64,000 bases of DNA from Prochlorococcus sp. AG-676-L21. Its GTDB lineage: Bacteria; Cyanobacteriota; Cyanobacteriia; PCC-6307; Cyanobiaceae. The notes under the pieces were generated by a model. It ran no database searches. It was not told where the DNA came from and was given only the letters and a program-made list of their open reading frames with translations. The stretch spans positions 1 to 64,000 of the forward strand of contig QCUA01000003.1 in assembly GCA_003210915.1 (NCBI GenBank), in the 5' to 3' direction. Below, piece by piece: positions 54,081 through 63,253 of this stretch; the stretch's first letter is position 1; the number at the start of each line of letters is the position of its first letter. The translations under genes and the position numbers were made by a program.

Positions 54081-54797
54081 ATGACTTTTGAAGCCAAATA
54101 TCTAGGTTCAAACGGTTGGTTAATCAAATTTGATAAAACCAACTTAATAATAGATCCCTGGCTTACAGGTGATTTGATATTCCCTCCAGGAGAGTGGTTT
54201 TTCAAAGGTTCACTAGATAATGAAATTTTAATTGAGGAAGACATTAATATAATTCTCTTGACGCAAGGGTTACCAGATCATTGCCATATTCCTTCATTAA
54301 AAAAGTTTAAAAAAGATATTGATATCATCTGCCCCAATAGTGCAAAAGGAATTCTTGAAAAATTAGGATTTACTTCGATCAAAGTTCTTAAACCAACAGA
54401 AAAAATCAGGCAAAAGGATCTAGAAATAGAAGCTACTGCTGGTGCTCCCGTACCACAAATAGAAAATGGATATATAGTAAAAGACTATAAAGGAAAGGGT
54501 TTCTACATAGAACCACATGGTTATCTTGATGAAAATGTTAATTCTCAAGAATTAGATGCAGTTATAACTCCAATAATTAACCTTGAACTTCCTCTTGTTG
54601 GATCTTTTGTAAAAGGGGCCGATGTGCTTCCCAAATTAATAAAAACTTTTAATCCAAAATATATACTTTCAAGTACTGCTGGAGGAGAAGCAAAATATAC
54701 AGGCCTTTTAAACAAATTTATATCAGTTCAGGAATATGAAGAAGAAGTAAAATGTAACTTGGTAAATTTAAAAACTATGGATTCTGTAAAAATTTAG
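54081..54797 (+). CDS. metallo-beta-lactamase-fold protein lacking two metal-site histidines
   Basis: A 238-residue protein of the UlaG/At-type MBL group: KYLGSNGWLIKFDKTNLIIDPWLTGD at the N-terminus and ILLTQGLPDHCH at 59-69. In catalytic MBL enzymes the motif is HxHxDH; here the two first His are replaced by Q62 and L64, with D66 and H67 kept. Downstream AVITPIINLELPLVG and YILSSTAGGEAKY are present. It may bind one metal or none. The substrate is unknown. Confidence 0.82.
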   Translation: MTFEAKYLGSNGWLIKFDKTNLIIDPWLTGDLIFPPGEWFFKGSLDNEILIEEDINIILLTQGLPDHCHIPSLKKFKKDIDIICPNSAKGILEKLGFTSIKVLKPTEKIRQKDLEIEATAGAPVPQIENGYIVKDYKGKGFYIEPHGYLDENVNSQELDAVITPIINLELPLVGSFVKGADVLPKLIKTFNPKYILSSTAGGEAKYTGLLNKFISVQEYEEEVKCNLVNLKTMDSVKI

Positions 54798-54870
54798 ATA
54801 TTTTTAATAAAGATAATTTATAACTATATCGTTAGTGCTTATAAACTAATAAAATAGAAAAAGATAAGGG

Positions 54871-55233
54871 TTATCTAAAATTTATTCGTTATTTTTCTCA
54901 ACAATTTGTCTATTTGCACTAAACACATCCTATTTTTGCGACAATAATAAGCTCGATTTAGTAATTAGAAATAATATTAATGGAGATTTCTCAATAGTTA
55001 AAACCATCTCTGAAATTGAACCTGGAGCATTTATTAATATAGATTGGAATGGAAAAAAGCTAATGCTACCATATTCTCTTAGAAAAGATTACTTATCATT
55101 TACGGACAGAAAATGGGATTGGAGATACGAAATAAATCAAGAGGGATTGGTAAAAGATAAAAATCCGATATTGTATGAGTTACTTCCATCTGGAGTAATC
55201 AAAGATCATATATGTCAATTAGGAGAAACCTAA
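54871..55233 (+). CDS. secreted hypothetical protein without a standard start codon
   Basis: The frame from 54868 is open to TAA 55231-55233 and encodes a signal-peptide-like start (KIYSLFFSTICLFAL) and a mature part with IEPGAFINIDWNGKKLM and LSFTDRKWDWRYEIN. There is no ATG, GTG or TTG before residue 60. The best initiation candidates are TTA at 54871 or ATT at 54880, the latter 9 bases after AAGGG. Either a rare start is used, or a TTG was mutated to TTA, making this a recent pseudogene. Confidence 0.6.
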   Translation, partial: LSKIYSLFFSTICLFALNTSYFCDNNKLDLVIRNNINGDFSIVKTISEIEPGAFINIDWNGKKLMLPYSLRKDYLSFTDRKWDWRYEINQEGLVKDKNPILYELLPSGVIKDHICQLGET

Positions 55234-55303
55234 TTATTTTAATTTATCATGAACATAATAATCTTTAATAATTTATTTAGTTCAGAAGATTAATTAATTA
55301 AAT

Positions 55304-57913
55304 ATGCTTAACCTTTCAGACAATAAGAACAATAATCAATATATAAAACTGGAGGATTATAAATCCTTTGATTATGAAATACCTAATATTTTTTTGGATT
55401 TCATAATTGAAGACAAAAGAGTAATTGTTAAAACCGAACTAAAATTGATCAAAAAGAATATCAATATAAATTCCCTTATTCTTGATGGGATAGATATATT
55501 TGTTGAAAAGATATATTTAGATGAATCTTTATTAGAAGAAAATAACTATTCAATACAAAAAAATAGATTATTAATTAAACCCATACTCAAAGAAACTTTT
55601 ACGTTAAAGATTGTGGGAACAATTAAACCAAAGGAGAATTTTTCACTTTTAGGAATGTATGAAAGTAATGGAATTATTACTACGCAATGCGAAGCAGAAG
55701 GCTTTAGAAGAATAAGTTACCATTGTGATAGACCTGATATTTTAAGTAAATACAAAGTAAGGATAGAGGCAAATAAGGAAGATTATCCTGTTTTACTTTC
55801 TAATGGAAATCTAGTCAAAGCAAATGATCTTGAACACAGAAGGCACGAAGTGATATGGGAAGATCCATATCCTAAACCCTCATATCTTTTCGCTTTAGTT
55901 GCAGGAAAACTTAACTGCATAAAAGATAACTTCAATACTAAATCTAATAAAAAAGTAGAAATAAATATTTACGTGGAAAAAGGTGATGAAAAATATGTAC
56001 AACATTCAATAAATTCATTAAAGAAGTCAATGAAATGGGACGAAGAAAAATATAATCTTGAATACGATTTATCTTTATTTAATATTGTTGCAATTAGGCA
56101 TTTCAATATGGGAGCGATGGAAAATAAAAGCCTCAATATATTCAACTCTAAATTAATACTTGCGAATAAAGAGACTACGACTGATGAAGAGCTAGAGCGT
56201 ATAGAAGGTGTAATCGCTCATGAGTACTTTCATAATTGGACGGGAAATAGAATAACTTGTAGAGATTGGTTTCAATTATCACTAAAAGAGGGTTTAACAG
56301 TATTTAGAGATCAGGAATTTACAGCAGATCTTCATAATCGTTCAATAAAAAGACTTGAAGATGCAAAATTCTTAAGAAAAGCACAATTTAGAGAAGACTC
56401 TGGTCCAACATCACATCCAGTGAGACCTGAAAAATATTTAGAGATAGACAATTTTTATACAACTACTATCTACGAAAAAGGAGCAGAAATAATAAGGATG
56501 CTTAAAACATTAGTAAAAGATGAAAATTTTAATAATGGTTTTAGTAATTTTATTTCTACTTATGATGGGAAAGCAGCAACTATTGATCAATTTGTTGATA
56601 AGATTTTAGAGAATAACAAAGAAATAAATATTGAAAAATTTAAAATTTGGTATAAACAAAATGGGACTCCACTAGTTAAGTTTAAAAGAAAATGGGATAA
56701 AGAAAAACAAATCCTTAAGATACAAGTCTCGCAAATAAATTCAAATAAAAATAATCTTTATAACGATTTACCTCTAATAATTCCTATTAATATTGCAATA
56801 TTCTTGAATAGTTATGAAAAAATAAATAAGACACTTATCTTAAAAGAAAAGGAAGAAGAATTCACTTTAGAAAATATAAACTCCAAATTTGATAGCCCAA
56901 TAATTTCTTATTTTCGAAATTTCTCAGCTCCCATTAAATGGGAAACAGATACTACATTTGCAGAGAAATTATTAATACTAGAATTTGAAACTGATTATTT
57001 CACAATATATGACACGATAAAAGGTATATACAAAAAAATAATTTGCAAAAGAATATATGAAGAACCCGATATAAATATTGAAAATAAATTAATAGCAACA
57101 TTAAGATCAATAATTAGAAATAATAAAAAAATAAATTTATCTCTCTTATCTGAAATACTTAGTATCCCAACCTTCTCTGAAATAGAATCAGAAATCAAGA
57201 AAATTGATCCATTAAAAATTTATAAAACTATTGACGAGTTAAATTACCTTTTTGGTACTGAATTAAAAGTAGAACTTTTGATTAAGCTTAAAGAGATTGA
57301 TAAAAATATTAGTAAAATATGGCCTGAGGGTAAGGATGAAAGAAAACTAATAGAAACAATATGGAGGTTACTTTTACATAGTAGAGATCAAGGAATTAAA
57401 AGTAAAATAATTAGTTATATAGATAGTAATTCAATGACACTTTCTAAAGCTGCTTTGAATGTATTTACAAGAATTAATTGTCCGGAAAGAGAATTAATTT
57501 CAAATATTTTTTTTAATAAATGGAAAAATAATGCAGTAGTCCTAGATAATTGGTTCTTTTTTAAAGCATCTGTTGAGATAGATAGTAATCAAAAAAGTAT
57601 TGAGGATCTATTTAAAAATGAATATTTTGATATCAAATCACCAAACACTTTAAGGTCTATATTAAATGCCTACGTAACAAGAAATTCATTATTCCATTCC
57701 ATAGATGGATCAGGTTATAAATACATCGCAGATAAAATTCTAAAATTTGACAAATCTAATCCAATAGTAATTTCACGTTTTTTAAAAATATTTAGTACTT
57801 TTAGAAAATATGAAAATCCTTATAAAAGAAATATAGTTAAAGTTCTTAATTATATAAAAAAAAATAAACTCTCACCAAATACAAGAGAAGTAATAGATGC
57901 GATTTTAAATTAA
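55304..57913 (+). CDS. pepN: aminopeptidase N (M1 family)
   Basis: A zinc aminopeptidase of 869 residues that trims N-terminal residues from peptides. It has GAMENK at 270-275 and the zinc-binding HEYFHNWTGNRI at 306-317, with the downstream second Glu ligand in LKEGLTVFRDQE. The E. coli PepN-type (rather than eukaryotic-type) architecture is clear from length and the C-terminal helical domain. It is very A+T-rich but intact. Confidence 0.96.
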   Translation: MLNLSDNKNNNQYIKLEDYKSFDYEIPNIFLDFIIEDKRVIVKTELKLIKKNININSLILDGIDIFVEKIYLDESLLEENNYSIQKNRLLIKPILKETFTLKIVGTIKPKENFSLLGMYESNGIITTQCEAEGFRRISYHCDRPDILSKYKVRIEANKEDYPVLLSNGNLVKANDLEHRRHEVIWEDPYPKPSYLFALVAGKLNCIKDNFNTKSNKKVEINIYVEKGDEKYVQHSINSLKKSMKWDEEKYNLEYDLSLFNIVAIRHFNMGAMENKSLNIFNSKLILANKETTTDEELERIEGVIAHEYFHNWTGNRITCRDWFQLSLKEGLTVFRDQEFTADLHNRSIKRLEDAKFLRKAQFREDSGPTSHPVRPEKYLEIDNFYTTTIYEKGAEIIRMLKTLVKDENFNNGFSNFISTYDGKAATIDQFVDKILENNKEINIEKFKIWYKQNGTPLVKFKRKWDKEKQILKIQVSQINSNKNNLYNDLPLIIPINIAIFLNSYEKINKTLILKEKEEEFTLENINSKFDSPIISYFRNFSAPIKWETDTTFAEKLLILEFETDYFTIYDTIKGIYKKIICKRIYEEPDINIENKLIATLRSIIRNNKKINLSLLSEILSIPTFSEIESEIKKIDPLKIYKTIDELNYLFGTELKVELLIKLKEIDKNISKIWPEGKDERKLIETIWRLLLHSRDQGIKSKIISYIDSNSMTLSKAALNVFTRINCPERELISNIFFNKWKNNAVVLDNWFFFKASVEIDSNQKSIEDLFKNEYFDIKSPNTLRSILNAYVTRNSLFHSIDGSGYKYIADKILKFDKSNPIVISRFLKIFSTFRKYENPYKRNIVKVLNYIKKNKLSPNTREVIDAILN

Positions 57914-57927
57914 TAATTATTCTATTT

Positions 57928-58155
57928 TTATAAACTTATAAGTATTATTAATAAAATAATAATAATAATAATTAAAAAAACTTTTGTAGAGATAAGAATT
58001 TTAAAATTAATGAAACTATCTTTTTTATATTCTTTATTCCACTTCCTTTTTACGTAATTATTAGTTACAAATTTATTAGGTCTACCACAGAATAGGCAAG
58101 TTGGAGCTGTTGTTGAGATTAAATTCTTACATTGTGGACACTTTTTTTGCTTCAT
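57928..58155 (-). CDS. zinc-ribbon protein with C-terminal membrane anchor
   Basis: A 75-residue protein with two CxxC knuckles (KCPQCKNLISTTAPTCLFCGR) forming a zinc ribbon at the N-terminus, a basic linker (NYVKRKWNKEYKK) and a C-terminal helix of almost pure Ile/Leu. Zinc-ribbon-plus-anchor proteins occur widely and have mostly unassigned roles. It is convergent with pepN. Confidence 0.75.
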   Translation of the reverse strand: MKQKKCPQCKNLISTTAPTCLFCGRPNKFVTNNYVKRKWNKEYKKDSFINFKILISTKVFLIIIIIILLIILISL

Positions 58156-58349
58156 AATTATTTTATTTTAGCAAATAGTTTTTGACATTTTTAATTAAAA
58201 AACTATATATAAACAAGTCTCTTAAGAAGAGAAATATTAAAGATTTTTATAAAAATGTTTTAGGAATAATTAAATTAAGTTTCAAAAGAATACTCAATTA
58301 AAACTAATTAATAATGTGGAATATAATTAATTATTATTTTAATTTTTAC

Positions 58350-58511
58350 ATGTTTGCAATTGCATTAGGATTGAGTCCTTTAGAGACAATTACGATAGCA
58401 ATATCAGCTACAGTTTTTATTGCTGCTTTTACATGGGTATCAATTAAAGGTGATTTAAGAGAACTTGCAAACGAACTTATTGATGATAATAATCAGAAAG
58501 AAGAAAATTAA
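58350..58511 (+). CDS. 53-residue single-helix membrane protein
   Basis: ATG 58350 gives MFAIALGLSPLETITIAISAT; the upstream ATG 58314 would add 12 aromatic/Asn residues and is less likely. One helix (IAISATVFIAAFTWVSI) is followed by an acidic tail (LRELANELIDDNN). It resembles other thylakoid-type single-helix proteins; the function is unknown. Confidence 0.55.
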   Translation: MFAIALGLSPLETITIAISATVFIAAFTWVSIKGDLRELANELIDDNNQKEEN

Positions 58512-58527
58512 TTTATTCTCTAAATAA

Positions 58528-58725
58528 TTAATTATGTAGCCTTGGATAATCAATAATATGTCTTATTTCCTTAAGAGATGCTCCGTAAATACTATTACCA
58601 TTTAAATTAACTCCTTTCCACTTTTCTTTTTGGTTAAAAGTATCTTTAATACTAGAGTTATTCATAAAAGAATGCTGATCATCCCATGTCAAACTTATAT
58701 CCCAACCTTTATAGTTTTCTATCAT
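58528..58725 (-). CDS. 65-residue hypothetical protein
   Basis: A soluble protein with aromatic-rich N-terminus (MIENYKGWDISLTWDDQHSF) and a GVNLNGNSIYGASLKEIRHI C-terminal region. The internal Gly/Asn pattern suggests a beta-hairpin domain. No family was recognised. It is convergent with the 53-residue gene. Confidence 0.55.
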   Translation of the reverse strand: MIENYKGWDISLTWDDQHSFMNNSSIKDTFNQKEKWKGVNLNGNSIYGASLKEIRHIIDYPRLHN

Positions 58726-58827
58726 AGAAAAAAATAATAATACATTTAAATACTACATACAAAGACAGAAAAGAAAAACGAAGGAAATAAGTAGTTTTTT
58801 TATAATATTTATTTTATATTCTATAAA

Positions 58828-60003
58828 TTAGGAAACAATTTTAATTTTAAGTGCTGACTTGTCCGCATTTTCTCGAGCAATATTTAGGTCTTCATGTGAT
58901 GAGAGGACTACCCCCATTCTCCTTCCTTTCTTTGATGCTGGTTTCCCAAATATTAGAACTTTAGTACTCTCTACTTCTAATGCCTCGTTTAGTCCAGTGT
59001 ATGAAGGATTATTAGATTCTTTATCTGATATTATTACTCTGGTTGCTGATGGCTTTAATAGAGAAATATTTGGTATGGGTAGATTTAAAAAGGCCCTTAA
59101 GTGTAATTCAAATTCGTTTATGTTTTGACTAACTAATGTGACCATTCCCGTATCATGAGGCCTTGGAGATAATTCTGAAAATATAACCTCTTTTCCTCTA
59201 ACAAAAAACTCAACCCCATATATACCTGAACCATTTAAATTATTTAATATTTTTGTTGTCATTTTTCGGGCTTCATTAATCAAGGATTGATTAATATCCA
59301 ATGGTTGCCAGCTACATTGATAATCTCCTTTGTATTGTTCATGACCTATTGGCTCACAAAATACATTCTCTCCACTAGTTTTTCTAATAGTTAAAAGAGT
59401 AAATTCATAATCAAAATCTAAAAATTCCTCAAGTATTACACCAACTATTTTTCCTCTTGAATTTTTCAATGCATCATTCCAAGCTAATAAAAGATCCTCT
59501 TTCCTATTAACTAAACTTTGACCTTTACCTGATGAACTCATTAGAGGCTTTAGCAAAAGAGGGAAGCCAATTTCAGATGATTTTATTTCTAGATCATCAA
59601 CATTAAAAACATAACTAAATTTTGCAGTTTTTATCTTTAATTCTTTAGATGCCAGGTCTCTTATTTTATCCCTATTCATAGTTATTTCAACAGTTCTAGC
59701 ATTAGGAACGATATTTATTCCTTCTTCCTCCAATTCCTTTAAAGCTTCAATTGATAGTGCTTCAATTTCTGGAACTACAAAATCAGGTTTGAGTTCTTTT
59801 ATCTTTTTTTTTAAAATTTCCTTATCACTCATATCTATGACGAAAGAATGATCAGATAATTGCATCGCAGGTGCATTTTCGTATTTATCAATAGCTATTA
59901 CTTCTAAGCCTAATCTTTTAGCTTCAACCACTAATTCTTTTCCAAGTTCGCCACTGCCAAGTAATAATATTTTCTTGGGAATAAATTTAAAACTGCTCAT
60001 CAA
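58828..60003 (-). CDS. purT: formate-dependent phosphoribosylglycinamide formyltransferase
   Basis: PurT uses formate and ATP to formylate GAR in purine synthesis. The 391-residue ATP-grasp protein has the N-terminal KILLLGSGELGKELVVEA segment, the IDKYENAPAMQLSDHSFVIDM block, FPLLLKPLMSSSGKGQS (ATP-grasp lysine loop) and HDTGMVTLVSQNINEFELHLRA. A second ATG at 60000 is an alternative start. purT gives a folate-independent route parallel to PurN. Confidence 0.95.
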   Translation of the reverse strand: MMSSFKFIPKKILLLGSGELGKELVVEAKRLGLEVIAIDKYENAPAMQLSDHSFVIDMSDKEILKKKIKELKPDFVVPEIEALSIEALKELEEEGINIVPNARTVEITMNRDKIRDLASKELKIKTAKFSYVFNVDDLEIKSSEIGFPLLLKPLMSSSGKGQSLVNRKEDLLLAWNDALKNSRGKIVGVILEEFLDFDYEFTLLTIRKTSGENVFCEPIGHEQYKGDYQCSWQPLDINQSLINEARKMTTKILNNLNGSGIYGVEFFVRGKEVIFSELSPRPHDTGMVTLVSQNINEFELHLRAFLNLPIPNISLLKPSATRVIISDKESNNPSYTGLNEALEVESTKVLIFGKPASKKGRRMGVVLSSHEDLNIARENADKSALKIKIVS

Positions 60004-60017
60004 TAAATAAATTTATG

Positions 60018-60260
60018 TTATTTGTTATCGTCAGATAGCTTGTTAGAGAGTTTATCTTCACTTTTATTAGCTTTTAAATTAGACAAAAAAGAATTATTTC
60101 CTAACCAATCATTTTGCTTCATTGATCTTGAAATTGAAGTTGAAATAGCACCAAGAAAGAAAAAACCCATCATTACCCAAAGGATTCGTTCTAGAGCAAT
60201 TGAAGGCGAGAATCCCTGTCCTGATTTAATAATTTCGGTAAGAGGGTCTAAGGGGTCCAA
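60018..60260 (-). CDS. 80-residue single-helix membrane protein
   Basis: A TTG start at 60260 gives MDPLDPLTEIIKSG, then one helix (ILWVMMGFFFLGAISTSI) and a polar tail (QNDWLGNNSFLSNLKANKSE). It is 14 bases upstream of purT on the same strand and could be co-transcribed. The family is unknown, though the layout recalls small cyanobacterial envelope proteins. Confidence 0.6.
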   Translation of the reverse strand: MDPLDPLTEIIKSGQGFSPSIALERILWVMMGFFFLGAISTSISRSMKQNDWLGNNSFLSNLKANKSEDKLSNKLSDDNK

Positions 60261-60411
60261 GTTAATTTTTTAGTATGTTTACTTAATTATATAAGTTGAG
60301 AAAAAAACTTTTTACTAAAAATTACAAATAAAAATAATAGGCAAATAAGGTCTTAAACAACACAAAAACATTTTTTCAATGTTATCTTCAAAATATAAAT
60401 TTATTAAACAT

Positions 60412-60891
60412 ATGGTAGTAGAAGTCCAAAACACAACCGTTGTTACAGCAAGTGGAGAAGCTAAAAAACTTAGTCAATATTCAGAAAATGTAATTTTGAT
60501 AGTAAACGTTGCTAGTTATTGCGGTAATACTGCTCAATATAAGGATCTCCAGAAGCTTCACGATAAATATTCAAAAAAAGGTTTAAGGATTCTTGCTTTC
60601 CCTTGTAATGACTTTGGAAATCAAGAGCCTGATTCTCTTAAAGAGATAAAGAACTTTTGTTCTACAAAATATGGTGTTGAATTCGAAATTATGGAAAAAG
60701 TTCACGCGAAAGGTAATACTACTGAACCATATACAACACTAAATAATGTTGAACCAAAGGGTGATGTTGAATGGAATTTTGAAAAATTCTTAATTGGCAA
60801 AGATAGTAATGTAATTGCAAGGTTTAAACCTGGTATTCAGCCATTCGATGAAAATTTAATTGCCGCAATAGAAGTAGCATTAGATTCTTAA
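60412..60891 (+). CDS. glutathione-peroxidase-family protein
   Basis: A 159-residue thioredoxin-fold peroxidase from ATG 60412; ATG 60379 adds 11 residues. The peroxidatic Cys is C37 in VASYCGNTAQY, with W121 and N122 in WNFEKF conserved. The catalytic-triad Gln usually found in CNQF is replaced by Asp: the motif reads PCNDFGNQEP (D67). Non-selenium GPx enzymes of cyanobacteria reduce lipid hydroperoxides, often with NADPH or thioredoxin rather than glutathione. Confidence 0.9.
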   Translation: MVVEVQNTTVVTASGEAKKLSQYSENVILIVNVASYCGNTAQYKDLQKLHDKYSKKGLRILAFPCNDFGNQEPDSLKEIKNFCSTKYGVEFEIMEKVHAKGNTTEPYTTLNNVEPKGDVEWNFEKFLIGKDSNVIARFKPGIQPFDENLIAAIEVALDS

Positions 60892-61009
60892 TATTGAATT
60901 TATAAAAAAAATTTTTTTACCAAATAAAACTAATAGACTGTAATTATTTCTGAACTTATTATTGAAAAAATAATTTTTAGATTATTTTTTTTGGATTATT
61001 TATTTTTAA

Positions 61010-61345
61010 TTATTTTTCATTTTTAACTTTATTTAGGTTAGGTTTTTTTCTTTTTGACTTTTCTCCCACTACCTCTTCTTTAACTTCAATTGCCTCTGGT
61101 TTCTCTGACTTTTCTCCCACTACCTCTTCTTTAACTTCAATTGCCTCTGGTTTCAAATCTAATTGCGATCCTAAATTTAATTTATCTTTAGAAATATCCT
61201 CTTTATTACTAAGGAGAAACTTTAATAAACGTTGGAATAACAACCACCCTTTTTCTACTCTTTTTGGGCCTAAAATTATAAGAACAATAACTGAAATTAC
61301 AAAAATTACTGGAGAATTTAAATTTAAAAAATTCATAAATTTCAA
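61010..61345 (-). CDS. TatA/TatB-like protein with a repeated acidic tail
   Basis: A 111-residue protein with one N-terminal helix (VIFVISVIVLIILGP) followed by the TatA-type GPKRVEKGW turn and amphipathic helix LLFQRLLKFLLSN. The tail has two consecutive 17-residue units (KPEAIEVKEEVVGEKSE). The Tat relation is by topology and the GP hinge; the protein may instead be a TatA-like accessory. The true start could be the second Met. Confidence 0.65.
   Translation of the reverse strand: MKFMNFLNLNSPVIFVISVIVLIILGPKRVEKGWLLFQRLLKFLLSNKEDISKDKLNLGSQLDLKPEAIEVKEEVVGEKSEKPEAIEVKEEVVGEKSKRKKPNLNKVKNEK
61056..61157 (-). repeat. two tandem 51-bp copies in the TatA-like gene
   Basis: Copies begin at 61056 and 61107 (plus-strand reading, starting GACTTTTCTCCCACTACC), 51 bases apart and in frame, encoding KPEAIEVKEEVVGEKS followed by E or K. 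Near-identity at synonymous sites suggests a recent duplication. Confidence 0.9.
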
Positions 61346-61384
61346 ACATTCTGAATTTACTTTAGTACATCATAAAAATTAAGG

Positions 61385-61792
61385 CTAATTATTCTCAAAA
61401 GTAGGTAAATAAAGCTCTCTATTTGAAGCAATAATACCTTCTTCTTTAAAGAAAATTTCTAATTCTTTTAAATCGCTTATATTAATTTTATCTCCACAGT
61501 TATCTAAAATATTATTAGAAGTAAACTCCCAAAGGTCATCTAAATATTGATCATCATCGGGAAAAGCTACAAATTTTAAATATGTATTATTTAAAGCATA
61601 TTCACTTGCAAACTCAGAGTCTAATCCCTCATTTTTAGCATCACAAAAAACTTTAGCGAACCTCTTACCTACGGAAGTTTGAGCACTGGACAAATCAAGA
61701 CTTCCTTGAATCGCATAAACATTATTAGGAGCAATAAAAAGAAATATTGGAAGAAAAATTGATAATAAAAGGATCAAAAATACAGCACCCAA
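61385..61792 (-). CDS. small secreted protein, FC-x(6)-GL family copy 2
   Basis: A 135-residue protein with a signal peptide (LILLLSIFLPIFLFIAPNNVYA) starting at TTG 61792. Mature features are FAKVFCDAKNEGLDSEFASEYAL near 46-68 and a second cysteine in LDNCGDK near 96-102. Spacing of the FC, GL and CG elements mirrors the protein at 41998-42399, so both are family members, probably with a conserved disulfide. The function is unknown. Confidence 0.75.
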   Translation of the reverse strand: MGAVFLILLLSIFLPIFLFIAPNNVYAIQGSLDLSSAQTSVGKRFAKVFCDAKNEGLDSEFASEYALNNTYLKFVAFPDDDQYLDDLWEFTSNNILDNCGDKINISDLKELEIFFKEEGIIASNRELYLPTFENN

Positions 61793-61940
61793 AAAATTTT
61801 AATCTTGTATAATTTAACAAATATAGTAACTAATTAAGACTTTAAAAAGAAATCTAATTAAATTTTGAAAATAAAAAACAGAACCAAATAAATGTTAATT
61901 ATTCCATCTATAGTGTATATATCAGAATGATTTTTAGATA

Positions 61941-62948
61941 ATGTCTTCAATCATAAAATTAAGAGGCAATGGTGTATCGAGAATATTAAATAGTAAAGTA
62001 ATTTTGTCTCCTCTAGCAGGAGTTACCGATAAAATATTTAGAAAATTAGTAAGAAAATGGGCTCCAGACTCCTTACTATTTACAGAAATGATTAATGCGA
62101 CAAGTCTAAAACAAGGATATGGCACTCAAAAAATTAAACAACTTGAATTAGAACAAGGTCCTATAGGTGTGCAGATATTTGATAATAGACCTTTCGCTGT
62201 TTCAGAGGCAGCAAAACTGGCAGAAGATTCAGGAGCATTTCTTATTGATATAAACATGGGATGTCCAGTGAAAAAGATCTCAAGGAAAGGGGGTGGAAGT
62301 GCTTTAATAAATGATCGTTTATTAGCTGTGGAATTAGTAAAAAAAGTTTCTAATGCTGTTAAAGTCCCTGTTACAGTCAAAACAAGACTTGGTTGGAACA
62401 ACAAAGAAGAAAATATAGAGGAATTTCTATTAAGTCTTCAAGAAGCAGGAGCTGAAATGATAACTCTACATGGGAGAACACGAAAAGAAGGCTTTTCAGG
62501 TAAAGCAGACTGGGAAATGATTGGAAAAATTAAAGAGCTTTTAGAAATACCAGTAATTGCGAATGGAGATATCAAGAATCCTAAGGACGCACTTAATTGC
62601 TTCAAAAAAACAAATGCTGATGGTTTAATGATTGGGAGAGGCATACTTGGTTCTCCATGGAAAATAGGAGAAATAGATTATGCAGTTAAAGAAATTAAAG
62701 GTTTTAAAGAACCAAATATTGAAGAAAAATTGTTATTGATTATTGAACATTTAGATGAACTTATAAAAGAAAAGGGCAGTCATGGTTTATTAATAGCCAG
62801 AAAACATATTTCATGGACTTGTAAAAATTTCCAAGGAGCCACAAGTCTTCGAAATAAATTAGTAAGAGCGATAGACGCCAATGAGGTTAAAGAATTAATA
62901 AATAAAGCCATTAAAACTTTAAATAATGAACAAAAAATATTAATCTGA
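61941..62948 (+). CDS. dus: tRNA-dihydrouridine synthase
   Basis: A 335-residue FMN-dependent enzyme that reduces specific uridines in tRNA. It has the N-terminal SPLAGVTDKIFRKLV segment, active-site C108 in DINMGCPVKKISRKGGGSALI and HGRTRKEGFSGKADWEMI for the FMN/phosphate site. The length and motif set fit the DusB group. A DUF2470 gene follows after 18 bases on the same strand. Confidence 0.95.
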   Translation: MSSIIKLRGNGVSRILNSKVILSPLAGVTDKIFRKLVRKWAPDSLLFTEMINATSLKQGYGTQKIKQLELEQGPIGVQIFDNRPFAVSEAAKLAEDSGAFLIDINMGCPVKKISRKGGGSALINDRLLAVELVKKVSNAVKVPVTVKTRLGWNNKEENIEEFLLSLQEAGAEMITLHGRTRKEGFSGKADWEMIGKIKELLEIPVIANGDIKNPKDALNCFKKTNADGLMIGRGILGSPWKIGEIDYAVKEIKGFKEPNIEEKLLLIIEHLDELIKEKGSHGLLIARKHISWTCKNFQGATSLRNKLVRAIDANEVKELINKAIKTLNNEQKILI

Positions 62949-62966
62949 AAATAAAGAATTTTAAAA

Positions 62967-63221
62967 ATGAAAATAATTAGTTCAAAAACGAGTGAAAGAG
63001 TTTGTAAACATATGAATAAAGATCACATTGGATCTGTACATAAATATCTAGAACATTATGGCAAGATTTCAGAATTTAAGGAGGCTTATTTGGAAGAAAT
63101 TTCCAGTCAATTCATGAAAATTAAATATGATGATAAATTTGCAATTATAAATTTTAAAAATGAAATCTCAGAAGATGAAATTCATGGCACATTAGTTTCT
63201 ATGATAAAAGAAATTGAATAA
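62967..63221 (+). CDS. DUF2470 (HugZ-like domain) protein
   Basis: An 84-residue protein consisting of the DUF2470 domain, including the RVCKHMNKDHIGSVHKYLEHYG block with the conserved HMNKDH motif near 14-20. DUF2470 occurs as the C-terminal domain of heme-utilisation HugZ and in chlorophyll-biosynthesis regulators of plants. A stand-alone version could bind tetrapyrrole. It follows the Dus gene by 18 bases. Confidence 0.85.
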   Translation: MKIISSKTSERVCKHMNKDHIGSVHKYLEHYGKISEFKEAYLEEISSQFMKIKYDDKFAIINFKNEISEDEIHGTLVSMIKEIE

Positions 63222-63253
63222 ATTTATTGTGCCATCTTCGTAAAAAAGAACAT

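Noticed and set aside
35062-55000. Whether the accessory stretch is a genomic island
   Set aside because: No integrase, transposase, tRNA remnant or direct-repeat boundary was found, and base composition does not change sharply.
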